From: an uncultured Hyphomicrobiales bacterium | GTDB taxonomy: Bacteria > Pseudomonadota > Alphaproteobacteria > Rhizobiales > Ancalomicrobiaceae | Assembly: GCA_903930435.1 (NCBI GenBank) | Contig: CAIYYN010000024.1 | Span: 59,198 to 123,197, forward strand | Reading direction: 5' to 3' | DNA length: 64,000 nt | In this document: positions 29,034 through 37,602 of the stretch, piece after piece | Layout: every line of letters begins with the position of its first letter | Numbering within the stretch: the stretch's first letter is position 1 | The notes under the pieces: generated by a model | What the model saw: the letters and a program-made list of their open reading frames with translations, nothing else | Database searches by the model: none | What the model was told of the DNA's origin: nothing | Position numbers and translations under genes: made by a program

Positions 29034-29762
29034 TCAGACAAACAGCATGCGGCGCGGGAATGCGTAGACACGACCTTCGCCAAGCAGGCCGACCGTCATC
29101 GTCGCATGCTGGAACAGGCCTGAAAATGCATCGCTCGTGACGGAAAGCCCGTTGGTATAGGCTCCCATTGCGGGCAATATCAGGCGGTTGTCATCGCCCG
29201 CAAAGCATCGACGGCGGACAGATTTGGGCCCTAGGAACACGCGCGCCGCCGGGTGCAGGTGGCCCGCAATCTCGCCAATCGCTTCCCCTCTGGTTGGTTC
29301 ATGCCGAAAAACCAGTGAACCCAGCGCAATCTCATCCGTCTGGATGCCGCCAATATCCGCCTTGATATGCGGATCATGATTGCCGGCAATCCAGATCCAG
29401 TCCAGCCCGGACTGCATCGCCTTCAGTCTTTCAAGCACGCTCACGTCTAGCCGTTCTGCGCCGCCGACATCGTCGAAGGCGTCCCCGAGCGAGATCACGC
29501 GCAGAGGCGACAGGGCCGAGACCAGCCGCTCGACGCGCGAAAGCGTGAGTTCGGTGTCATAGGGCGGCACGAATTGGCCACGCATGGCCATGCGCGAGCC
29601 TTTCTCCAGATGCAGGTCCGACACGACGAGGGTTCGTTCCGATGCCCACCACAGCGCACCATCCGCCAGAAGCGTCAGGGTCTCGCCCGATACCGCGCAT
29701 TCGATCGCACCCGTCAGCGGATCAAGGTCAGGCTTGCAGACTCTGACAAGGCGGGCGGTCAT
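29034..29762 (-). CDS. pdeM: Ligase-associated DNA damage response endonuclease PdeM
   Basis: This 242-residue calcineurin-like metallophosphoesterase has the full metal motif series: SDLHLEKG (~49), GDAFDDVG (~94), GNHD (~124) and GHLHP near ~166. The PdeM family travels with an Lhr-like helicase, an ATP-dependent DNA ligase and an exonuclease-like MBL protein. Here it follows the helicase by 11 bp on the same strand; the ligase and exonuclease are not in this window. It is convergent with pyrD, 2 bp apart. Confidence 0.9.
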   Translation of the reverse strand: MTARLVRVCKPDLDPLTGAIECAVSGETLTLLADGALWWASERTLVVSDLHLEKGSRMAMRGQFVPPYDTELTLSRVERLVSALSPLRVISLGDAFDDVGGAERLDVSVLERLKAMQSGLDWIWIAGNHDPHIKADIGGIQTDEIALGSLVFRHEPTRGEAIGEIAGHLHPAARVFLGPKSVRRRCFAGDDNRLILPAMGAYTNGLSVTSDAFSGLFQHATMTVGLLGEGRVYAFPRRMLFV

Positions 29763-29773
29763 AAAACGTCCTG

Positions 29774-32335
29774 TTACTGGGGCGGAGCCGAATGAGAACG
29801 CATGGCTTCGGCGATCAGATCATCCGCTGCCGAGGCGAGCAAGCTTTCGTCGGCTTCACCGGGCACCGATTCCTTGCCGATGTCCAGCATGACCGGCACG
29901 GCCAGCGGTGAAATCTGTTCGAGGTCCCGATGCGTGATTCGACCTCTGATACGGGCGAGCATAACGCCGAGGCGGCCGATGTCGAGCAGTCCCGCACTTG
30001 CGTCTGCCCAGGTCGCCTTCAGGAGGATGTGATCTGGCTCGTGGCTGCGCAGTACGTCGTAGATCAGATCAGATGAGACCGTGACCTGCCTGCCTGACTT
30101 TTCCTGTCCGGGATGGCGCTGTTCGATCAATCCGGCAATCACGGCGCAATTGCGGAAGGTGCGTTTGAGCAGATAACTGTCGGCCATCCAGGCGTCGAGG
30201 TCATCGCCTAACATGTCTTCGTCAAAGAGGTCATCAAGGCGCAGGCGACCCGACCTTGCCATGGAACCCATATCTTCAACCGACCAGATGCCAAGCGCGT
30301 AATCGCTGGCGACAAATCCCATCGGCTTTGCCTTCATGCGCTCGAGCCGTCGCGTCAGCAACATGCCGAGCGTCTGATGGGCGAGCCGGCCTTCGAAGGG
30401 GTAGACGACCATGTAAAACCGGTCGCCGCGCGGGAAGGTTTCGACGAGCAGATTATCGCGGCCCGGCAATTCAGAGACCTGGGCCTGGATCTCGAGCCAG
30501 TCGGAGACCTGTGCCGGAAGCCGGGACCATTGGGAGGGGTCCGACAGGATCGAGCGGACCTTCTCGGCAAGAAATGTCGAGAGCGGAAACTTGCCGCCCA
30601 TGTAGCTCGGGATGCGCGGGTTCTTGTCCAATGTGCGGGTCACGATGGCTGAATTTTCATGAATGGCTTCAAATCGGAGAACCTCGCCGCCAAACAGGAA
30701 TGTGTCGCCTTGCAACATGGTCTCGAAGAAATATTCCTCCATCTCCCCCAGAACCCTACCGCCAAAGGCAGACAGGCGCTTGAGGGAGGAGACCAGACGC
30801 ACCTTCATCATCGGCATTTCGACGATGGTGCCGACATTGAGCCGCCAGATCTGGGCAATTTGCGGGTTCGAGACGCGCCAGGTGCCGTCCTTGGTCAGCC
30901 GGATGCGGGCATAGCGCTCGTAAGTCTTCAGCGCATAGCCGCCGGTGGCAACAAAGGCGAGGACCTGATCGAATGTCGCTCGATCAAGGTTGCGATAGGG
31001 ATAGGTTGAGGTCACTTCGAGAAAGAGGTCATCGGCGCGGAACGGCGCTGCGACGGCACAGCCCAGGACATGCTGGGCGAGTACATCCAGCGCCCCCGGG
31101 CGTATGGGCGGTGTATCCTGATCACCGATATAGTTGGCATCGAGCGCTGCCTGGCATTCCAGCACTTCGAAGCGATTGGCAGGCACCAGCAACGCGCGGC
31201 TGGGCTCGTCCATGCGGTGATTGGCGCGTCCGATCCGTTGTGCCAGGCGGCTTGCGCCCTTTGGCGCACCAACGTGAACGACGAGATCGACGTCACCCCA
31301 GTCAATCCCGAGATCCAGGGTCGACGTCGCAACCACGGCATCAAGCCCCCCCGCTGCCATGGCAGCTTCGACCTTGCGGCGCTGTCCGACATCAAGCGAT
31401 CCGTGATGCAGCGCGATTTTCAGATGATCCTCATTGAGCGACCATAACTCTTGAAAGACGACTTCGGCCTGGCTGCGCGTATTGACGAAAATCAGCGTCA
31501 GTTTGGCCCGCTTCAGTGCCTGATAGAGATCAGGAAAGGCGTAACGGGCGGAATGTCCGGCCCAGGGAATCCGGTCATCAGACTTGAGGATGGTGATGTC
31601 GGGAGCAGCACCGCCGGAAACCATCACGAGTTCCGCCGGATCGGCGATCACGCCATCGGGGTCGGGGCCTTGCGGGACCAGCCAGGCCCGCAATTCCTGC
31701 GGATTTGAGACGGTGGCCGACAGTCCGACGGCACGCAGGTCAGGGGCAAGCTTGCGCAACCGGGCAAGGCCGAGCGCAAGCAGATCGCCGCGTTTCGATG
31801 TGACGAGGGCGTGCAATTCGTCGAACACGATGGTGCTGAGATCACCGAACAACTCGTCCGCCTCGCGGGACGCAATCAGCAATTCGAGCTGCTCGGGCGT
31901 GGTCATCAGGATGTCGGGCGGATCGATCTTCTGGCGCTGCCGCTTGTGCTGCGGGGTATCGCCGGTCCGGGTTTCAATCCGCACGGACAGACCCATGTCG
32001 GCGATCGGACGCTCGACGTTGCGGGCAACATCAACCGCCAAAGCCTTCAGGGGCGAAATGTAGAGCGTGTGTATCCCGCGCCGCACGACACGTCGCCCCC
32101 GTGTGACGGTGCGTGGATGGTTGCTCGTGGCCAGATCGATCAGGCTCGGCAGGAAGCCCGAGAGTGTCTTGCCAGCGCCTGTCGGGGCGATCAGCAACAC
32201 CGAACGACCGGCGCGCGCCATGTCCAGCATCGCAAGTTGATGCGGACGAGGCTGCCAGCCGCGTTCGGCGAACCAGGCCTGGAACGCGGGCGGCAGATCA
32301 TCACGTGCGGCGGGGTGGGCAGGGGGTCGGGTCAC
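29774..32335 (-). CDS. Ligase-associated DNA damage response DEXH helicase (Lhr-like)
   Basis: This 853-residue superfamily 2 helicase has Walker A PTGAGKT (51-57), the motif II variant VFDELHALV (~170) and motif III LSATV. Motif VI is recognisable as QRIGRANHRMDEPSRALL. The long C-terminal winged-helix/Lhr core continues to the end. The start is GTG 32335. It makes a two-gene unit with pdeM. It is divergent from the puc operon, so the 332-bp gap serves both. Confidence 0.92.
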   Translation of the reverse strand: MTRPPAHPAARDDLPPAFQAWFAERGWQPRPHQLAMLDMARAGRSVLLIAPTGAGKTLSGFLPSLIDLATSNHPRTVTRGRRVVRRGIHTLYISPLKALAVDVARNVERPIADMGLSVRIETRTGDTPQHKRQRQKIDPPDILMTTPEQLELLIASREADELFGDLSTIVFDELHALVTSKRGDLLALGLARLRKLAPDLRAVGLSATVSNPQELRAWLVPQGPDPDGVIADPAELVMVSGGAAPDITILKSDDRIPWAGHSARYAFPDLYQALKRAKLTLIFVNTRSQAEVVFQELWSLNEDHLKIALHHGSLDVGQRRKVEAAMAAGGLDAVVATSTLDLGIDWGDVDLVVHVGAPKGASRLAQRIGRANHRMDEPSRALLVPANRFEVLECQAALDANYIGDQDTPPIRPGALDVLAQHVLGCAVAAPFRADDLFLEVTSTYPYRNLDRATFDQVLAFVATGGYALKTYERYARIRLTKDGTWRVSNPQIAQIWRLNVGTIVEMPMMKVRLVSSLKRLSAFGGRVLGEMEEYFFETMLQGDTFLFGGEVLRFEAIHENSAIVTRTLDKNPRIPSYMGGKFPLSTFLAEKVRSILSDPSQWSRLPAQVSDWLEIQAQVSELPGRDNLLVETFPRGDRFYMVVYPFEGRLAHQTLGMLLTRRLERMKAKPMGFVASDYALGIWSVEDMGSMARSGRLRLDDLFDEDMLGDDLDAWMADSYLLKRTFRNCAVIAGLIEQRHPGQEKSGRQVTVSSDLIYDVLRSHEPDHILLKATWADASAGLLDIGRLGVMLARIRGRITHRDLEQISPLAVPVMLDIGKESVPGEADESLLASAADDLIAEAMRSHSAPPQ

Positions 32336-32413
32336 AAGACCATAGTTAGTGCTTTGTTCTGGCGACGTCGAGATGGCAAGGCGGGATTACCTTTGCGTTA
32401 GCGTCAAATCAAA

Positions 32414-32441
32414 TTGACAATTTAAAATGTCCATTTATAGT
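32414..32441 (+). promoter_or_regulatory. Candidate sigma-70 promoter of the puc operon
   Basis: TTGACA at 32414-32419 and TATAGT at 32436-32441 are separated by 16 bases, a strong match to the housekeeping promoter consensus. It points at pucB, whose start is 226 bases downstream of the -10. The -10 is covered by the PpsR-type site, which is how PpsR/CrtJ represses such promoters under oxygen. Confidence 0.7.
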
Positions 32442-32445
32442 GACA
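32428..32445. promoter_or_regulatory. PpsR/CrtJ operator TGTC-N10-GACA
   Basis: The 18-bp palindrome TGTCCATTTATAGTGACA fits the TGTcN10gACA consensus of the aerobic photosynthesis repressor PpsR/CrtJ exactly. It overlaps the -10 box of the puc promoter. Only one perfect site is visible; PpsR usually binds paired sites, and a second may be degenerate. The matching regulator gene is not in the window. Confidence 0.75.
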
Positions 32446-32667
32446 CTTCAGTGTGGTTAAAGGTTGGAGGGCGGTTTTCTGCCCAACCGAGATAAGTAAA
32501 ATGACCAAGTCGCTACGCCAGATCATAATAAATCCCGTGAAGTCTCGTCATCTGAAAAATAAATACTAATAATAAAATCGGATGTCGATAGTTATTTCAT
32601 GAGATATTCAGAAAACCCAAACGGGTTGGGTACGAAATTGTTCGTGCTCTAGTCAGGAGGAGAAATA

Positions 32668-32823
32668 ATGTCTGATGACCCAAACAGAGTCTGGCCAACT
32701 GGCCTGACGATTGCTGAATCAGAGGAACTGCACAAGCACGTTATTGACGGCGCGCGTGTGTTCTTCTTGATCTCGGTGTTTGCCCATCTGTTGGCCTATG
32801 CCTATTCGCCATGGCTGCATTGA
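32668..32823 (+). CDS. pucB: Light-harvesting 2 complex, beta subunit
   Basis: This 51-residue single-helix antenna peptide includes SEELHKHVIDGARVF and FAHLLAYAYSPWLH. His40 is the ligand of a B850 bacteriochlorophyll, and His22 and Arg30 lie near the B800 site. The ribosome site AGGAGG (32655-32660) is 7 bases from ATG. It is 12 bp ahead of pucA. The N-terminal ten residues (with DDPNRVWP) extend a little beyond the shorter beta chains of other species. The length is normal. Confidence 0.95.
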   Translation: MSDDPNRVWPTGLTIAESEELHKHVIDGARVFFLISVFAHLLAYAYSPWLH

Positions 32824-32835
32824 GGAGGAATTGAC

Positions 32836-33213
32836 ATGAATCAGGGCAGAATATGGTGTGTTGTCAGCCCCAACGTCGGGTTGCCGCTTTTCTTGGGTAG
32901 TGTCGCGACGCTGTCGCTGATCGTACATTATTCCGTGCTGAGCCATACAACGTGGATCCAGACCTACTGGAATGGCGGCCAGAAGGCGAAAGTCAGTCTG
33001 ATGGACACGACCTCCCCGCTGGCTTCGGCGACGGCGACAAAGGACGCTCCGGCGTTCACGGTCACGGTTGCTCCGGTCGCATCGACGACGGCTGCCGGTG
33101 AGACAGCTTTCGTGGTCAAGATTGGTCCGTCGACGACAGCAGTCGCAGCGCTTGCCCCGACAGAGGCAGCCGCTGGTGATCGCGTAGCGCTCGCGGAACC
33201 GACGTTGAAATAG
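32836..33213 (+). CDS. pucA: Light-harvesting 2 complex, alpha subunit with long C-terminal extension
   Basis: Residues 1-52 are a normal PucA core: MNQGRIW start, helix ~14-37, His31 as B850 ligand, and Tyr44-Trp45, which predict an 850-nm (not 820-nm) absorbing complex. The protein then continues to residue 125 with an Ala/Thr/Val-rich, Cys-free extension of ~73 residues. This is longer than the usual 50-60-residue chain and the ~20-residue tail of Rubrivivax. Within it, [12 protein letters not shown] and [12 protein letters not shown] resemble a degenerate repeat. AGGAGG lies 7 bases before ATG. Topology puts the extension in the periplasm. Confidence 0.9.
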   Translation: MNQGRIWCVVSPNVGLPLFLGSVATLSLIVHYSVLSHTTWIQTYWNGGQKAKVSLMDTTSPLASATATKDAPAFTVTVAPVASTTAAGETAFVVKIGPSTTAVAALAPTEAAAGDRVALAEPTLK

Positions 33214-33240
33214 TCATCGCCGGGATCGTTTGAAACACAG

Positions 33241-33276
33241 TCGCGAGACTGAAAACGCTGCTTTTCAGTCTCGCGA
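33241..33276 (+). terminator. Intercistronic hairpin between pucA and pucC
   Basis: A perfect 15-bp inverted repeat (33241-33255 with 33262-33276) encloses a 6-base loop; arm one is TCGCGAGACTGAAAA. It is not followed by a U tract, so it may act more as a 3' stabiliser/partial terminator for the abundant pucBA message. Similar hairpins lie after pucBA and pufBA in other purple bacteria and reduce pucC expression relative to the antenna genes. Confidence 0.8.
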
Positions 33277-33357
33277 GTTCACGTCCGCATGGCTGCTTCA
33301 GCCATGGGCACATAAGTCATTCCGGAACTCGACAGAGTCTCTGGAAGCCGGAGGTTT

Positions 33358-34764
33358 ATGTCCATGAACCGAGTGAGCGTAAAGGTGATGAATGCTTGGC
33401 TCAGTCTGGGCCCGCGCTTCATGCCATTTGCCGACGCCGCGACACCGGACCTTCCGCTTTCCCGGCTTTTGCGACTGTCCCTCATTCAGGTATCGGTCGG
33501 CATGTCGCTGGTCCTGCTGATCGGCACGCTCAACCGGGTGATGATTGTTGAGTTGGACGTTCCGGCGTCGCTTGTCGGTGTGATGATTTCCCTCCCGCTG
33601 CTGTTTGCGCCATTTCGAGCGCTGATCGGGTTTCGGTCAGATGCGCACAAGTCCGTGCTGGGCTGGAAGCGCGTCCCGTTCATCTATCGCGGCACGATGG
33701 TTCAGTTCGGCGGCCTGGCGATCATGCCGTTCGCGCTTCTGGTTTTATCCGGCGGCGGCAATTCCGGGCAGCTTTCCACCTGGATCGGCCAGGCGGCCGC
33801 AGCTGTTGCGTTCCTGCTCGTTGGTGCTGGCCTGCATACGACACAGACGATCGGGCTGGCGTTGGCCACCGATCTGGCAACCCAGGAGGCAAAGCCCAAG
33901 GTGGTCGGCCTGATGTACGTGATGCTGCTGATCGGAACGATGGGGAGTGCCCTGCTGTTCGGTGTGCTGCTCTCCGAATTCAGTCCGGGTCGTCTGGTTC
34001 AGGTCATTCAGGGGACAGCTGTCCTGACGATCATCCTGAATGCCGTTGCCTTGTGGAAGCAGGAAGCGCGCGGATCCTCGACATCTCAGTCAAACACGCA
34101 GCGGCGACCGACCTTCAGCCAGTCCTGGTCACAATTCATCCAGGAAGGACAGGCCTTGCGCCGATTGATCGTTGTCGGTCTTGGCACCATGGCCTTCAGC
34201 ATGGAAGACGTTCTGCTTGAACCCTATGGCGGTGCGGTCCTGCATTTGTCCGTCGCCGACACGACGAAGCTCACGGCGACCCTCGCGATTGGCGGATTGT
34301 TCGGGTTCGGGCTTGCCTCGCGGCTGCTGAGCCGGGGGGCAGATCCCTTCAGGATGGCCTGCATGGGCGCCCTCGTCGGTATCCCGGCATTCTCCGCCGT
34401 GATCACCGCCGGTTTTGCAACTTCCGCTATCCTGTTCGGAAGCGGCACGTTCCTGATCGGGTTCGGAGCGGGCCTGTTTGGCCATGGAACCCTGACAGCG
34501 ACCATGATGCTTGCCCCACGCGGGCAGACGGGGCTGGCATTAGGTGCCTGGGGCGCTGTTCAGGCAACAACGGCAGGATTTGCAATCGCACTTGGCGGCA
34601 TCATCCGGGATCTGGTTGCCAGCAACCTCCAGAGTAATCTCCTGGGCTATGCATCCGGCTATGACGCTGTTTATGGGCTGGAAATCGTCCTGCTTCTGGT
34701 CACGATCATTTCGATGCTGCCGCTCCTCGGTCATATCGGTCAAAAGGTCGATGCCCTCAGTTGA
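33358..34764 (+). CDS. pucC: PucC-family light-harvesting complex assembly/transport protein
   Basis: This 468-residue MFS-like protein of the BCH family has 12 predicted helices. Family segments include PLLFAPFRALIGFRSD and WKRVPFIYRGTM, and a central LEPYGGAVL that is nearly invariant. PucC is needed for LH2 assembly, perhaps to deliver or order bacteriochlorophyll. GGAGG lies 3 bases before ATG 33358, with in-frame ATG 33364 slightly better spaced. It follows the hairpin, so expression should be lower than pucBA. Confidence 0.95.
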   Translation: MSMNRVSVKVMNAWLSLGPRFMPFADAATPDLPLSRLLRLSLIQVSVGMSLVLLIGTLNRVMIVELDVPASLVGVMISLPLLFAPFRALIGFRSDAHKSVLGWKRVPFIYRGTMVQFGGLAIMPFALLVLSGGGNSGQLSTWIGQAAAAVAFLLVGAGLHTTQTIGLALATDLATQEAKPKVVGLMYVMLLIGTMGSALLFGVLLSEFSPGRLVQVIQGTAVLTIILNAVALWKQEARGSSTSQSNTQRRPTFSQSWSQFIQEGQALRRLIVVGLGTMAFSMEDVLLEPYGGAVLHLSVADTTKLTATLAIGGLFGFGLASRLLSRGADPFRMACMGALVGIPAFSAVITAGFATSAILFGSGTFLIGFGAGLFGHGTLTATMMLAPRGQTGLALGAWGAVQATTAGFAIALGGIIRDLVASNLQSNLLGYASGYDAVYGLEIVLLLVTIISMLPLLGHIGQKVDALS

Positions 34765-34982
34765 TATCGGATCGTACAAGGATAATTGAAGCAAAAGCAG
34801 AGAATTCTGTCGCGGTCATCGGCCCGGAAGTTGCTGTGAGCAGGTTGCGAGATGGCAAGATCCAAAGGGCCAAACATTGAATTCATCAAGAATAGGTTGT
34901 CTAGCGATGACTGTGCATCTGATGGAGCAACAGATTTGTATTCCGTTCCCGGAAATATCACTCAAACTGGAAAGTACATGCC

Positions 34983-35561
34983 ATGACACAGACGATAAAC
35001 AGGATGTTCGGTACAGTTGAAGACGCCAATGCAGCCGTCGCGGAACTGAAACACGCGGGCTATGCGGAAGTCTATGTGGTAACGCCCCCCGGGGAAGGAT
35101 CGAACCTTGATCAGGATGCCATCGCGGCTTCGATCATGCGGTCAAATGTGCTGAGAGCGCAGGCCAAGATCTTCGCCGTCGGTGTTCAGAACGGCGGCAC
35201 GCTCGTGACAGTCCATGCCCTGTTCGGAACGGCCCTGAACGCAATCAACATTCTGGAAAGTCACAACACGATCGACTCCGGCTATGTGGAACCGGTTGAA
35301 CCAGTCATGCTCTGGGATGACGCAACGCCTATTTCCTGCATGCTGCAGATGCCGGTGCTCTCCAGGAACGGAACACCCGTTTCGCATTATACCGGCTTGC
35401 CCGCACTGGCCAGCCACACGGCTTCGCTCTCCGGTCTGCTGGGGCTGAAGCTCCTGAGTTCAGGTGCCACGGCCTTGTCGAGCGCGCTCGGGCTGCCTGT
35501 CCTCGCTCACCATTCGATGAGTCTTTCCCAAAAATTGGGTCTGCCGCTCCTGAAGTCGTAA
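34983..35561 (+). CDS. Unrecognised protein with 16-residue tandem repeats, downstream of pucC
   Basis: I do not recognise this 192-residue protein. Residues 1-100 look like a compact alpha/beta domain (MFGTVEDANAAVAELKHAGY, then GTLVTVHALFGTALNAINIL) reminiscent of general-stress YflT-like folds. Residues 117-192 are 16-residue repeats: 117-132, 133-148, 149-164, 165-180 and a partial 181-192, of pattern [LVI]Sxx-LGLPxL-xxxxxS. There is no signal peptide and no transmembrane helix. It lies 218 bp behind pucC on the same strand. No function is assigned; a role near the antenna is only suggested by position. Confidence 0.75.
   Translation: MTQTINRMFGTVEDANAAVAELKHAGYAEVYVVTPPGEGSNLDQDAIAASIMRSNVLRAQAKIFAVGVQNGGTLVTVHALFGTALNAINILESHNTIDSGYVEPVEPVMLWDDATPISCMLQMPVLSRNGTPVSHYTGLPALASHTASLSGLLGLKLLSSGATALSSALGLPVLAHHSMSLSQKLGLPLLKS
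35331..35558 (+). repeat. Region coding for 4.75 degenerate 16-residue (48-bp) repeats
   Basis: The repeat unit is conserved at the protein level, clearest in LSGLLGLKLLSSGATA, LSSALGLPVLAHHSMS and LSQKLGLPLLKS, with two more divergent units before. At the DNA level the copies differ, so this is an old duplication under protein-level selection rather than recent slippage. Confidence 0.8.
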
Positions 35562-35806
35562 CATTCGGGCTAATAACCTGCGAAACGGCATTGCCCCGGA
35601 CGCGTTAAAGCCTCGCAATGAAATCAGCGGTCGACTGCGGCAGAGCCCGTGGTCACCCTGACGGCTTGGCGTGGCGGATCTCGTGGCCTTCTCCGCCTCG
35701 TCCGGAACGCGCGCAGCGGTGAGCAAGCTGCAGCGAATGATTGTTGCATACCTAAGATTCCATCCGATAGATTGAGAGCCCGGCTAACCTGAAGTCACGG
35801 ACCGGG

Positions 35807-36277
35807 ATGGGATATCTTCTCTTGAAATTTCTGCATGTGCTTGGTGCGATTGTCCTGCTTGGTACGGGCAGCGGCATCGCGTTTTTCATGCTGATGGCCA
35901 ACCGAAGCCGGAACGCGGAGTTCATCGCACGAACCGCTGGCGTGGTCGTCGTTGCAGATCTGATCTTCACGGCGAGTGCGGTGATCACCCAGCCGATAAC
36001 CGGCTATCTCCTGTTGAGGGAAACCGGCTTTCGCCTGTCGGAGTTTTGGGTGGTGGCCGCAGTCTGCCTCTATGTCATCGCGGGCATGTTCTGGCTGCCG
36101 GTGGTCTGGATCCAAATGCGACTGCGTGATCTCGCGATGGTGGCTGCCCGAACGGATCAGCCCCTTTCCGCCGCCTATGATCGGCTATTCAAAATCTGGT
36201 TTCTGTTTGGGTTTCCCGGTTTTGGCGCAGTGATAGCCATTGTCTGGCTGATGATCGCAAAGCCGGGCTGGTCATGA
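35807..36277 (+). CDS. DUF2269 family integral membrane protein
   Basis: This 156-residue protein has four hydrophobic segments (~5-27, 42-62, 78-98, 128-150). The N-terminal LLLKFLHVLGAIVLLGTGSG is characteristic of DUF2269. The family has no established function. It overlaps the next gene by four bases (ATGA) and forms a two-gene operon with it. Confidence 0.82.
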   Translation: MGYLLLKFLHVLGAIVLLGTGSGIAFFMLMANRSRNAEFIARTAGVVVVADLIFTASAVITQPITGYLLLRETGFRLSEFWVVAAVCLYVIAGMFWLPVVWIQMRLRDLAMVAARTDQPLSAAYDRLFKIWFLFGFPGFGAVIAIVWLMIAKPGWS

Positions 36278-37602
36278 CAACACAAATGCCCACAGTTGCC
36301 ATCCTCGGAGCGTCCGGCCTGATCGGACACTCGGTCGCAACGGACCTTTCTGAACAGGGGATCGTCGTGCGACCGATTGCACGGCATGTCAGTGATGCGC
36401 AACGATCAGCCTTTGAAGATCGATTGATCGAGACTGCGGTGGTTGATCTCGATGTGAAGGAGCTCACGACCCGTCTGGCCGAGTTGAAAGCCGATATCCT
36501 CGTCAATTGCATCGGAATTCTGCAAAGTGGGCTACGTGACACTGCCGAGAATGTGCATGTCGCCTTCATGGAGCGCTTGCTGGCGGCGATCAGGACATCG
36601 CAGCGTGATATTGTGCTCGTTCAAGTCTCTGTCCCGGGCGAGACCGACGAGGACCAGACCGAGTTTGGACGAACAAAGCGTCAAGCGGAGCGATTGATCG
36701 GCCAGTCTGGGGTGTCCTATGTCATTCTGAGACCAGGATTTGTCATAGCACCCAATGCCTTTGGCGGCAGCGCGCTGATCAGGGCGTTGGCGGCGCTCCC
36801 GTTAGGGCTTCCCGATACTCTGGGTCGGCGACCCCTTGCTGTAACAGCGGTCAGCGATATTTCGGCAACGGTTGCCCACCTTGCCCGAGAATGGTCGCTT
36901 GGTCGGCGCGGCTGGCAAGACGTCTGGGATGTCATGGAATGGCCTCCATCAACACTGACTGACGTGGTCGGGCAGTTCCGGCATCATTTTGGCGGTCTCA
37001 GTCCCATGGTCGCGTTGCCCGTCTGGCTTATGAAGCTCGGCGCGTTGGCAGCGGATCTGGCGGGGCTACTCGGCTGGTCATCCCCCATACGGTCCACGGC
37101 TTTGCGCGAGCTGCAACGAGGCATCGACGGAAAACCTGAGACCTGGATGTCGGCAACGGGGATTGTACCGCGCTCATTGAAGTCATCGCTCGCGCTCGTT
37201 CCCTCGACCATTCAGGAACGGTGGTTTGGTCGGCTCTATCTTGCCAAGGCCCTGATCATTGGCGGACTGGCGCTATTCTGGCTCGCATCCGGTTTTATTG
37301 CGATTTCAGCCGGATACGGACCGGCGTCGGCGGAAGCGATCAAATCCGGTATCCCGTCGGCGTTTGCCGCTCCCCTCGTCGGTTTGACCTGCGCCTTGGA
37401 CGTTTTTGTCGGGAGTCTGATTGCATACCGGAAGTCCTGCCGCATAGGCCTTGTCATGGGACTTGCGGTGTCGTTGCTGTACATGGCAGGCGCGACGGTC
37501 CTGGCTCCGGCGTTATGGGTTGATCCGCTCGGACCTTTGGTCAAGGTGTTCCCGAGCATGATCCTGACAATCGTCGCCTTGGCAATCCTCGATAATCGCT
37601 AG
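36274..37602 (+). CDS. SDR NAD(P)-binding and DoxX-like fusion membrane protein
   Basis: This 442-residue protein is a fusion. Residues 1-~280 form an atypical SDR/NmrA-like Rossmann domain with VAILGASGLIGHSVA (nucleotide-binding GxxGxxG). Residues ~315-440 form a DoxX-like four-helix membrane domain. The SDR-DoxX fusion is a known architecture of uncertain function, probably acting on a membrane-linked substrate. It is coupled to the DUF2269 gene. The TAG stop lies at the TA target of the MITE immediately after, so the element abuts the gene without changing its end. Confidence 0.8.
   Translation: MTTQMPTVAILGASGLIGHSVATDLSEQGIVVRPIARHVSDAQRSAFEDRLIETAVVDLDVKELTTRLAELKADILVNCIGILQSGLRDTAENVHVAFMERLLAAIRTSQRDIVLVQVSVPGETDEDQTEFGRTKRQAERLIGQSGVSYVILRPGFVIAPNAFGGSALIRALAALPLGLPDTLGRRPLAVTAVSDISATVAHLAREWSLGRRGWQDVWDVMEWPPSTLTDVVGQFRHHFGGLSPMVALPVWLMKLGALAADLAGLLGWSSPIRSTALRELQRGIDGKPETWMSATGIVPRSLKSSLALVPSTIQERWFGRLYLAKALIIGGLALFWLASGFIAISAGYGPASAEAIKSGIPSAFAAPLVGLTCALDVFVGSLIAYRKSCRIGLVMGLAVSLLYMAGATVLAPALWVDPLGPLVKVFPSMILTIVALAILDNR

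Larger units (their letters stand above)
32336..32667. other. 332-bp divergent region between the helicase gene and pucB
   Basis: This stretch has no gene. It contains the puc promoter and PpsR-type site. An ACACT-TC-AGTGT repeat lies at 32443-32454, and a bulged stem GGTT/AACC plus GGGC/GCCC at 32463-32489. A small ACCCAA/TTGGGT stem (32615-32631) lies just ahead of the pucB ribosome site. The AT-rich ~220-base leader of the puc transcript is about 30 bases longer than the promoter-to-gene minimum would need and may carry RNA-level control. Confidence 0.6.

Noticed and set aside
34740..34961. 73-codon minus-strand frame between pucC and the repeat protein
   Set aside because: Overlaps the pucC end, no ribosome site, and composition unlike coding sequence here.
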